Below, in pieces: positions 1 to 5,183 of a DNA stretch of 5,183 nt. The notes below the pieces were generated by a model. It was given only the letters and a program-made list of their open reading frames with translations, did no database searches and had not been told where the DNA came from. The stretch is taken from NCBI GenBank assembly GCA_003644825.1, contig QNDJ01000160.1, positions 1-5,183 on the forward strand, in the 5' to 3' direction. A program made the position numbers and the translations under genes. The stretch's first letter is position 1; every line of letters starts with the position of its first letter. The DNA is from B21-G16 sp003644825 [NCBI: Candidatus Zhuqueibacterota bacterium] (GTDB lineage Bacteria; SM23-31; B21-G16).

Positions 1-958
1 AAATTATCTCCAGCAATAATAAAATCATAGCCGGAGCAAGAAAATAAGAGAATAATTCAGAGTATCTTGTATATTCTTTGACTTTAATTTTTGTTTTCTC
101 CATTTCCCCTATTTCTTTAAAAATACTTTCAAGTTTTTTCTCATCAGTTGCTCTGAAATACTTACCACCCGTTTCCTTTGCAATTTTTATCAGGACGTCC
201 TCATCTATTTCAACAGGCATTCTTACATATCTTTTACCAAATATCGGGTCATTTACAGGATATAATGCTACCCCTTTTTTCCCTGCCCCTATGGTATATA
301 TTCTGACGTTCATTGCTTTAGCGATCTGTGCTGCTGTTAGAGGGTCAATTTCACCTCTGTTGTTTCTTCCATCGGTTAAAAGAATGACAACCTTACTTTT
401 TGCTTTTGAATTTCTTAATCTATTCACACAATTTGCAATAGCCATTCCAATTGCTGTGCCATCTTCCACCATACCAATCTTGATTTCCTCAAGAAATTTG
501 ATTAATATACCATAATCAAGAGTAAGAGGACATTGAGTATAACTCCTTCCTGCGAAAACTACCATACCAATTCTATCATTTTTTCTACCTTTAATGAAAT
601 CTGCGGCAACAAGTTTTGCTGCTTCTAATCTGTTTCTGGGTTTGAAATCCTCGGCAAGCATACTGCTTGAAATATCAATACAAATTACTATATCTATACC
701 CTCTGTAAGAAGCTCTTCCTGTTTGCTTCTTGATTGAGGTCTGGAAAGAGACAAAATAAGGAGTATTATAACACCTGTCCTGAATAAAAACGGAATGTGA
801 AAAAAATGTCTGTATCGCGTAAACCCTACTTTTTTGATTCCATCTATACTAGGGAACTTAATTGTCCCACCCAATTTTGGTCTTTTTGAAAAATACCAGT
901 AAACAACAACCGGAACAAGTAATAGAAAAAACAGAAACCACGGATCCGCAAACCTCAT
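1..958 (-). CDS. batA: BatA-type membrane VWA-domain protein, C-terminus cut by window edge
   Basis: I translated this minus-strand frame by hand: 319 uninterrupted codons, open at base 1. The product begins MRFADPWFL, typical of BatA/BatB N-termini. It has membrane helices at about residues 7-22 and 57-72, then a VWA domain from about 87 to 285. The MIDAS metal site looks complete: D95-I-S97-S-S99, T168 in a DGTAIG motif, and D196 in LLTDGRNN. A third hydrophobic helix starts near residue 303 and runs off the edge. Family members are usually about 320-340 residues, so only the tail is missing. VWA proteins of this family are thought to work in the membrane with MoxR ATPases. The start at 958 is preferred because GGAGGG lies 9 nt upstream. 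An in-frame ATG at 997 would add 13 residues (MLLELIHSGGKVK) but has no clear ribosome site. BatA rather than BatB is inferred from position; batB, if present, would lie to the left. Confidence 0.9.
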   Translation of the reverse strand, partial: MRFADPWFLFFLLLVPVVVYWYFSKRPKLGGTIKFPSIDGIKKVGFTRYRHFFHIPFLFRTGVIILLILSLSRPQSRSKQEELLTEGIDIVICIDISSSMLAEDFKPRNRLEAAKLVAADFIKGRKNDRIGMVVFAGRSYTQCPLTLDYGILIKFLEEIKIGMVEDGTAIGMAIANCVNRLRNSKAKSKVVILLTDGRNNRGEIDPLTAAQIAKAMNVRIYTIGAGKKGVALYPVNDPIFGKRYVRMPVEIDEDVLIKIAKETGGKYFRATDEKKLESIFKEIGEMEKTKIKVKEYTRYSELFSYFLAPAMILLLLEII

Positions 959-967
959 CTTAACTTT

Positions 968-973
968 CCCTCC
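968..973 (-). promoter_or_regulatory. Ribosome binding site of batA (GGAGGG)
   Basis: On the minus strand GGAGGG sits 9 nt before the ATG at 958. It is among the strongest Shine-Dalgarno sequences in the window and decides the start in favour of 958 over the in-frame ATG at 997. It lies inside the reading frame that the longer version would use. Confidence 0.75.
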
Positions 974-1033
974 AGAGTGTATCAGTTCTAAAAGCATAAT
1001 CTGTCATTTCTAATACGACCACATCGCCACACC

Positions 1034-1093
1034 TATCATTACGAGCGTAAAGCAAAACATCCTTTTAATGCTATTTAAATTGCTTCAGACGCT
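1034..1093. repeat. Degenerate REP-like palindromic element in the batD-like/batA gap
   Basis: The arms form an imperfect hairpin. AGCGT (1044-1048) pairs with ACGCT (1089-1093), and AAGCAA (1050-1055) pairs with TTGCTT (1080-1085), giving 11 base pairs with a small internal bulge. On the plus strand the left side reads ATCATTACGAGCGTAAAGCAA. This resembles a decayed copy of a palindromic repeat scattered in many bacterial genomes, whose arms read roughly TCATTGCGAGCG then GAAGCAAT. The resemblance is from memory and the copy is diverged. The hairpin is visible; membership of a repeat family is inference. It sits between two genes of one operon and lacks the U-tract needed to be an ordinary intrinsic terminator. 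Confidence 0.45.
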
Positions 1094-1126
1094 ACTTATT
1101 ATATCAAAACTCACTTTTTAAATAGC
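1070..1126. repeat. 10-bp perfect inverted repeat, 37-nt spacer
   Basis: GCTATTTAAA at 1070-1079 is the exact reverse complement of TTTAAATAGC at 1117-1126. The spacer is 37 nt and contains the right arm of the REP-like hairpin and the candidate -10 box. The two hairpins overlap and could not both form fully. It may be a boundary of the repeat element, an alternative RNA structure, or chance in AT-rich sequence. Confidence 0.35.
1098..1106 (-). promoter_or_regulatory. Candidate extended -10 promoter for batA
   Basis: The minus strand reads TGATATAAT, a perfect sigma-70-type extended -10 element (TG-N-TATAAT). No good -35 hexamer lies 16-18 nt upstream, which is tolerable for extended -10 promoters. 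A start point near 1090 would give batA a leader of about 130 nt that includes part of the palindromic element. The motif is seen; activity is inferred. If the host uses a Bacteroidetes-type promoter consensus this match would mean little. Confidence 0.35.
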
Positions 1127-1220
1127 CGCCTGATTCCAATGTTTTACAATTTTATCGTACTTAAAAATAAGTATCAGGAAAAATTTAACTTATATTAATT
1201 TGTTCAGAGTTTTCAACTTT

Positions 1221-2159
1221 TTAAGTATTTTTTTCTTCCTCAGATTGTACCAGAACAATTTTTGTGCTTTCTATTATTTTTAATGCTCTTTTTGTAGTAT
1301 TATCAATTTCTTCCTGAGAAGGAATATACTTTGCAAATTTAACGAAATCACATTCATTTAAAAACGCCCTCATTTCTATACTTACTCCATCTTCCACACC
1401 ACTCTTTTCAAGGCTGTTTATTATTTCTGATGTTGTCATTTCCATAGCCGGTATAAAATACCTGCCATCTATATATGTTCTTATTATATCGGATAGTTCT
1501 GTATAATATTCTTTTACTTTTCCCTGTTCTAAAAGTTTCGATTTCTGGAGTCTATTTAAAGATTCAATAGCAATCTCATGAGCAGGTCTTGGTGGAGCTT
1601 TTTTTACAGGTATAATACTCTCTCCTTTTTTCTTCTTCTTAAAATAATAATATAAAAATGCAACTAACAGTAACAGTAATAATCCTGCTGATGAAAGGTA
1701 AATAATTCTTTTTAAATTTCTTTTAAGTTCAGCAGGGGGTTTTAATCCTTTAATATCCTTAGCTTCGCTCGGTTTCACGCTTCTAACATTTATAGTAATC
1801 TCCTGGGTTTTTAATTCTTTCCTGATTGAATCCACCCCAGTGTAATAAACGCTGATCGGTGGAATAACATACTTTCCCGTATCGTAGGTGGTTATTATAT
1901 ATTCAACCCTATCCTCAATTTTATCATTTATTTTAACAGGCTCGTAAACTTTATAATCCCTGATTTCAAAATAACCGAGGTTTGAAGCCAGTCCTGGCAT
2001 TTCTACCTTAAGGTTTTTATCTCGTTTAACAATTATTTCATATTTTATAAGGTCTCCTATAGTGATAACACTTTTATCAACCTTCGATTCAATCGATATA
2101 CCACCAGTTTGAATAAGAACTAAGTAAATCGGAAGTAATATCTTTAATAAAGTCAGCAT
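1221..2159 (-). CDS. Short BatD-like membrane protein with C-terminal cytoplasmic domain
   Basis: The product has 312 residues. A hydrophobic N-terminus (about 1-18) acts as signal peptide or anchor; no clean cleavage site is visible. Residues 22-127 form a beta-rich region resembling one Ig-like module of BatD/oxygen-tolerance proteins (VDKSVITIGDLIKYEI, and TYDTGKYVIPPISVYY). A strong membrane helix spans about 152-173, followed by KKKKK, which puts the C-terminus in the cytoplasm. Residues 190-300 are helical, with RPAHEIAIESL, KEYYTELSDIIRTYI and IPAMEMTTSEI, a pattern seen in DUF4381-like and BatD C-terminal regions. Full-length BatD is usually 500-600 residues, so this is a compact version with fewer repeats. 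It starts 17 nt after the lipoprotein gene, with only a weak GAGT ribosome site. It is the last of the tightly packed genes; 262 nt separate it from batA. Confidence 0.8.
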   Translation of the reverse strand: MLTLLKILLPIYLVLIQTGGISIESKVDKSVITIGDLIKYEIIVKRDKNLKVEMPGLASNLGYFEIRDYKVYEPVKINDKIEDRVEYIITTYDTGKYVIPPISVYYTGVDSIRKELKTQEITINVRSVKPSEAKDIKGLKPPAELKRNLKRIIYLSSAGLLLLLLVAFLYYYFKKKKKGESIIPVKKAPPRPAHEIAIESLNRLQKSKLLEQGKVKEYYTELSDIIRTYIDGRYFIPAMEMTTSEIINSLEKSGVEDGVSIEMRAFLNECDFVKFAKYIPSQEEIDNTTKRALKIIESTKIVLVQSEEEKNT

Positions 2160-2176
2160 TTTAACTCAATATAACT

Positions 2177-3115
2177 CTATTTAATTTTATCCTCATAGAT
2201 TTTTACATTTTGTGCCTGCATAAGTCTTTGAAGCAGGTCATCCATTGCTTTTCTTTCTTTTTCTGCTTTCAGCATATTATAGACTTCTTCTTTTGCTTCT
2301 TCAAATGACTTTTGTTTTTTTACCTTTCCTTTTTTATCTTTTTCGACAAATTTATCTTTATTTGCCTTATAATATAATTTTAAATCTTCATCTGTAATTT
2401 TTACTTTATTTTTCAGTTCTTCATTGACCAATTTGTTCGCCATAAGTGATTTTTTTGCCTGAAAAACAGCCTCGATGATTTCTTTATCTTTATCAAGCCC
2501 TTTTCTCAATGCAGAATTATAAAGAAGCTCAACCATAAGATATCTCTTAAGAACATCAAGTTTATCATTTCTTTTGATTGACTTCTTTCTATATTCAGGC
2601 GGTAAGGACTTCTGTTCTTTATTTATAAGATATTTCAAATAACCGGATGTTATTTTTCTGTCACCGATTTCGGCAATAACTTCACCAGGATACTGTTTTT
2701 CTATTTGAGACTGATCCAGCATAGCGGATTCCTTCAAAGCCTGCTGGGCATCGACTGATTTATCCAGTCTTTCAAGACAGGCAATTATTTTTTTATTTGC
2801 CTCATTGACTAACTTACTCTCAGGATAAAGATACTTTACTTTAAGAAAGTATGCCATTGCATTTTCATAATCATTTATTCTTTCAAAGTATATATTTCCG
2901 ATTTCATAGTTTATGCTCGCTCTAACATTTTTAGGAACATCGTAATTCTCAAGATAATTTTTGTATTCTTCGATAGCCTGGGTATATAATTCTCTGTTAA
3001 AAAGAGCATTAGCAAATTCCCTCTGTTTTTCCCCCGAAACAGAAACATTTTTTGTTTTGGAACAGAAAAATAAAGTAAGAATAAATAAAAACAAAATAAA
3101 AAACCTCAACTTCAT
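2177..3115 (-). CDS. Predicted lipoprotein with TPR-like region fused to a SurA-like chaperone region lacking parvulin
   Basis: The product has 312 residues. It opens with MKLRFFILFLFILTLFFC, a lipoprotein-type leader with Cys18, though Phe at -1 is unusual for a lipobox. Residues about 31-125 are helical with TPR/BamD-like pairs (ALFNRELYTQAIEEYKNYL; YEIGNIYF and NAMAYFLKVKYLYPES). From about 145, EVIAEIGDRKITSGYLKYLI matches the opening of the SurA/PpiC N-terminal chaperone domain, which runs through ITDEDLKLYYKANKDKF (240-256). The parvulin domain that normally follows is absent. A lysine-rich linker of about 12 residues leads directly to the usual C-terminal helix (SFEEAKEEVYNMLKAEKERKAMDDLLQRL, 270-298). 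Isomerase activity is therefore not expected; a holding chaperone or scaffold in the periplasm is likely. The gene starts 13 nt after the DUF58 gene with GGTGAG upstream. Its place suggests it stands in for the TPR proteins of Bat operons. Confidence 0.75.
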   Translation of the reverse strand: MKLRFFILFLFILTLFFCSKTKNVSVSGEKQREFANALFNRELYTQAIEEYKNYLENYDVPKNVRASINYEIGNIYFERINDYENAMAYFLKVKYLYPESKLVNEANKKIIACLERLDKSVDAQQALKESAMLDQSQIEKQYPGEVIAEIGDRKITSGYLKYLINKEQKSLPPEYRKKSIKRNDKLDVLKRYLMVELLYNSALRKGLDKDKEIIEAVFQAKKSLMANKLVNEELKNKVKITDEDLKLYYKANKDKFVEKDKKGKVKKQKSFEEAKEEVYNMLKAEKERKAMDDLLQRLMQAQNVKIYEDKIK

Positions 3116-3128
3116 TTTCTCACCAATT

Positions 3129-4007
3129 TTATCTAAACCTTTTTGCTCTCATTCTGAAAAATTTAATAACAGGTTCTATGTAAGATTCTGCTGTTGAAAT
3201 ATCTATAAAATCGACGTTCATTGATTTAAACATTCTTTCTCTTTCCTGTTTTTCCTTTGAAGAATTTATAGTAAATAGTTCTCTTAAACCTGCATCCCTG
3301 GTATCTACCAGAATAATTTCACCTGTTTCTGCATCCTCAAGTTCAATAAATCCAACTTTCGGAATTGATCTTTCCCTGGGGTCAGATATTGTTATAGCTA
3401 TAATATCGTGCCTTTTATTGGTAATTCTTAAAGCTTTTTCATAATCTTCAGAAATAAAATCTGAAACAATAAAGACAACACTCCTTTTTCTTATAACTCT
3501 ACTCAGATACTCGAGCACCATATTGATATCAGTTTTATTTCCCTGAGGTTTATGATAAAGCAATTCTCTTAATACTCTTAAAACGTGAGTTTTTCCCTTT
3601 TTCGGAGGAACAAACTTCTCTATTTTATCAGTAAATATGATTAAACCAACTTTATCATTATTCTTTATAGCCGAAAAAGCAAGAACTGCACATAATTCAA
3701 CCGCTATTTCACCTTTCATTCTCTGCACTGTCCCGAAATATCCAGAAGAGCTCACATCCACAAGAAGCATAACAGTTAATTCTCTTTCTTCTTCAAAAAC
3801 CTTAACATAAGGATGGCTCATTCTTGCAGAAACGTTCCAGTCGATACTACGGATATCATCACCATACTGGTATTCTCTTACCTCGGCAAAATCCATTCCT
3901 CTTCCTTTAAAGACCGAATGATATTCGCCACTGAAAACATCGTTTACTATTCCCCTGGTTGTAATTTCTATTCTTTTAACTTTCTTAAGGATTTCTTTCG
4001 GAATCAT
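3129..4007 (-). CDS. DUF58 family protein with VWA-like fold, MoxR partner
   Basis: The product has 292 residues, the usual length of the short, soluble DUF58 proteins. The family signature is clear at residues 34-63: KGRGMDFAEVREYQYGDD, then RSIDWNVSARM. A VWA-like domain follows with a seemingly complete MIDAS: D84-V-S86-S-S88, T159 (in NKTDINMVLEYL) and D183 (in FIVSDF). No membrane helix is seen, so it should be cytoplasmic. DUF58 genes nearly always follow moxR, and the protein is regarded as a partner or substrate of the ATPase; its exact biochemistry is not settled. The ATG at 4007 lies 3 nt beyond the moxR stop, which implies translational coupling. A GAGGT sequence inside the end of moxR is the likely ribosome site. 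The C-terminus is basic (FFRMRAKRFR). Confidence 0.92.
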   Translation of the reverse strand: MIPKEILKKVKRIEITTRGIVNDVFSGEYHSVFKGRGMDFAEVREYQYGDDIRSIDWNVSARMSHPYVKVFEEERELTVMLLVDVSSSGYFGTVQRMKGEIAVELCAVLAFSAIKNNDKVGLIIFTDKIEKFVPPKKGKTHVLRVLRELLYHKPQGNKTDINMVLEYLSRVIRKRSVVFIVSDFISEDYEKALRITNKRHDIIAITISDPRERSIPKVGFIELEDAETGEIILVDTRDAGLRELFTINSSKEKQERERMFKSMNVDFIDISTAESYIEPVIKFFRMRAKRFR

Positions 4008-4010
4008 ATT

Positions 4011-5000
4011 TTATGGGACCTCTATTCTGTTAAGGATTTTTCTCACCACATCTTCCGAAGTTACTTCTTCGGCTTCAGCTTCATAAGTAATAATAACTCT
4101 GTGCCTTAAAACATCAAGCCCAATTGACCTGACATCTTCCGGTGTTACATACCCTCTTCTTCTTAAAAAAGCATGAGCTTTTGACGCAAGTGTAAGGTAT
4201 ATAGAGGCTCTCGGGGATGCACCATAACTTATTAATTCCTTTAGATCATCAAGTCCATAATCAGAAGGAGACCTCGTCGCAAATACAATGTCTATAATGT
4301 ATTTTTCGATTTTTTCATCAAGATAGACCTCCTGAACAACAGACCTGGCTTTTATAATATCCTCTGGAGAAATAACAGGATTTACTTCTATTACACCATT
4401 TCTTGTCATTCTCCTCATAATCTCAAGTTCTTCTTCCTTGTTAGGATACCCGATGGTTATTTTCAGCATAAATCTGTCAACCTGAGCCTCGGGTAATGGA
4501 TACGTTCCTTCCTGTTCAATAGGATTTTGAGTGGCAAGCACAAGAAAAGGGTCTTCAAGTTTAAAAGTATTTTCCCCGATTGTTACCTGCCTTTCCTGCA
4601 TTGCTTCGAGCAATGCACTCTGAACCTTTGCAGGGGACCTGTTGATCTCATCTGCAAGTATAAGATTTGCAAAAATAGGACCCTTTTTCGTCTGGAAAGT
4701 CCCATCATTCTGGTTATATATGAGGGTCCCGATGAGGTCTGCAGGCAGAAGATCAGGGGTGAACTGAATCCTCTGAAATTTGGTTCTAATAGCCTTTGAA
4801 AGTGTGCTCACCGATAGAGTTTTTGCAAGCCCGGGAACCCCCTCAAGAAGGATATGCCCATTTGATAAAAGCCCTATAAGAAGGCGTTCTATCATATATC
4901 TCTGACCCACTATAACCTTGCTTATTTCATTCATCAGCTTCTCAACAAATTCTGATTCTCTTTCAATCTTCTCATTTATTGCCTGAATATCCTTATGCAT
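4011..5000 (-). CDS. moxR: MoxR-family AAA+ ATPase
   Basis: The product has 329 residues, full length for the MoxR family. Motifs in order: Walker A GVPGLAKT (54-61), Walker B LILADEINR (113-121, with D117 and E118), sensor 1 ATQN (156-159), arginine finger in EAQVDRF (R176), and sensor 2 GASPRAS (R264) in the helical lid. It should hydrolyse ATP as a cytoplasmic hexameric ring and remodel or insert metal into VWA/MIDAS proteins; partners of that type are encoded next to it (DUF58, BatA). The ATG at 5000 follows TGGAGGA with a short spacer of about 4 nt, and a stop codon upstream in frame rules out a longer start nearby. The gene leads the cluster, 41 nt after the end of an unidentified gene on the same strand. 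MoxR, RavA and YeaC-type subfamilies look alike at this level; linkage to DUF58 and Bat genes favours MoxR proper. Confidence 0.96.
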   Translation of the reverse strand: MHKDIQAINEKIERESEFVEKLMNEISKVIVGQRYMIERLLIGLLSNGHILLEGVPGLAKTLSVSTLSKAIRTKFQRIQFTPDLLPADLIGTLIYNQNDGTFQTKKGPIFANLILADEINRSPAKVQSALLEAMQERQVTIGENTFKLEDPFLVLATQNPIEQEGTYPLPEAQVDRFMLKITIGYPNKEEELEIMRRMTRNGVIEVNPVISPEDIIKARSVVQEVYLDEKIEKYIIDIVFATRSPSDYGLDDLKELISYGASPRASIYLTLASKAHAFLRRRGYVTPEDVRSIGLDVLRHRVIITYEAEAEEVTSEDVVRKILNRIEVP

Positions 5001-5003
5001 TGT

Positions 5004-5010
5004 TCCTCCA
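5004..5010 (-). promoter_or_regulatory. Ribosome binding site of moxR (TGGAGGA)
   Basis: TGGAGGA on the minus strand ends 3 nt before the ATG at 5000, leaving about 4 nt after the GGAGG core. That is close but workable, and it supports the chosen start. It overlaps no other frame. Confidence 0.65.
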
Positions 5011-5019
5011 CTATTTCAT

Positions 5020-5029
5020 TAATCGATTA
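5020..5029. repeat. Perfect 10-bp palindrome TAATCGATTA upstream of moxR
   Basis: TAATCGATTA reads the same on both strands and lies 20 nt before the moxR start, in the 41-nt gap after the previous gene. It is the right size for a dimeric regulator half-site pair, but an AT-rich palindrome of this length can arise by chance. No convincing -35/-10 pair was seen beside it. Confidence 0.25.
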
Positions 5030-5041
5030 TCTATCTCTGAT

Positions 5042-5183
5042 TTATTTCTTTTTTTCTTCAACTTCTTTTAATTTCTTTTTATGCTTATATTTTTCAATTA
5101 TCCATTCGATTGAACCATATATTATCTGGAAGTCATCTATTGTTACTTCCTGTCCAGAAAATCTTAATACCTCACTCCTTTTG
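5042..5183 (-). CDS. C-terminal end of an unidentified protein
   Basis: Only the last 46 codons and the TAA stop (5044-5042) are in the window; the start lies beyond the right edge. The tail reads SEVLRFSGQEVTIDDFQIIY, then GSIEWIIEKYKH, and ends in a lysine/glutamate-rich stretch (KKKLKEVEEKKK) likely to be an exposed helix. I do not recognise the family. The same strand and the 41-nt gap to moxR suggest it could belong to the same transcript. The reading frame is real in the sense that it is open and has base use like its neighbours, but 46 residues are weak evidence by themselves. Confidence 0.6.
   Translation of the reverse strand, partial: KRSEVLRFSGQEVTIDDFQIIYGSIEWIIEKYKHKKKLKEVEEKKK

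Noticed and set aside
78-515. Plus-strand open frame of 145 codons
   Set aside because: It lies wholly antisense to the VWA domain of batA, whose frame has a complete MIDAS and an unbroken 319 codons. The plus-strand product is a low-complexity hydrophobic sequence with no recognisable domain.
959-997. Longer batA starting at the ATG at 997
   Set aside because: In frame, but it would bury the strong GGAGGG site and add a non-family extension ahead of the typical MRFADPWFL start.
1010-1060. Minus-strand mini-ORF MFCFTLVMIGVAMWSY as a leader peptide of batA
   Set aside because: The purine-rich AAAAGG abuts the ATG with no spacing, the frame is only 16 codons, and it lies mostly inside the palindromic element. 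It is more likely chance than a real leader peptide.
1159-1172. Hairpin ACTTA-AAAA-TAAGT as a terminator after batD-like
   Set aside because: Only five A/T-rich pairs around one G/C pair and no proper U-tract after it on the minus strand; too weak for an intrinsic terminator.
2160-2176. Possible frameshift or overlap between the lipoprotein and batD-like genes
   Set aside because: The lipoprotein ends in a clean TAG after a plausible C-terminus, and batD-like begins with its own hydrophobic leader; a normal 17-nt gap.
2961-3197. Plus-strand open frame of 78 codons
   Set aside because: Antisense across the lipoprotein start and the DUF58 end; no domain or convincing ribosome site.
3813-4109. 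Plus-strand open frame of 98 codons
   Set aside because: Antisense to the conserved DUF58 signature and the moxR 3' end; a shadow of those codons.
4527-4799. Plus-strand open frame of 90 codons
   Set aside because: Antisense to the moxR Walker B and sensor 1 region, which is under strong protein constraint.

Overview
The window is a stretch of an AT-rich bacterial chromosome (by eye about one third G+C). It carries most of a MoxR / Bat-type gene cluster, with every gene on the minus strand, so the reading order is from high to low coordinates. The lipoprotein-like leader, SurA-type chaperone domain and Bat (Bacteroides aerotolerance) genes suggest a diderm bacterium. The gene order resembles clusters of the Bacteroidetes/Chlorobi/Ignavibacteria side of the tree and related candidate phyla. 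There is no RNA gene or other phylogenetic marker, so that placement is inference.

Layout in transcription order: the C-terminal 46 codons of an unrecognised protein (5183-5042); a complete MoxR-family AAA+ ATPase (5000-4011); a complete DUF58 protein with a VWA-like fold, starting 3 nt after the moxR stop (4007-3129); a predicted lipoprotein fusing a TPR-like region to a SurA-like chaperone region (3115-2177); a membrane-anchored, short BatD-like protein (2159-1221); a 262-nt non-coding gap (1220-959) holding a degenerate palindromic repeat and a candidate extended -10 promoter; and a BatA-type membrane VWA protein (958-1), open to the left edge and missing only its last residues.

The inferred working model comes from family knowledge. 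The MoxR ATPase acts as a chaperone-like motor on VWA/MIDAS proteins. DUF58 is the cytoplasmic partner, and BatA (membrane) and the BatD-like protein (membrane and periplasm) form an envelope-stress or protein-maturation complex. The TPR/SurA-like lipoprotein would add a periplasmic chaperone function, in the position where TPR proteins (BatB/BatC type) often occur. Four genes from moxR to batD-like are packed with gaps of 3-17 nt and are probably one transcript. batA could be read from that transcript, from its own promoter in the gap, or both.

No CRISPR array, insertion sequence, tRNA or rRNA was seen, and no convincing intrinsic terminator. The most unusual items are the parvulin-less TPR-SurA-like lipoprotein inside the Bat operon and the decayed REP-like palindrome between batD-like and batA. 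I see no strong sign of a wholly new system.
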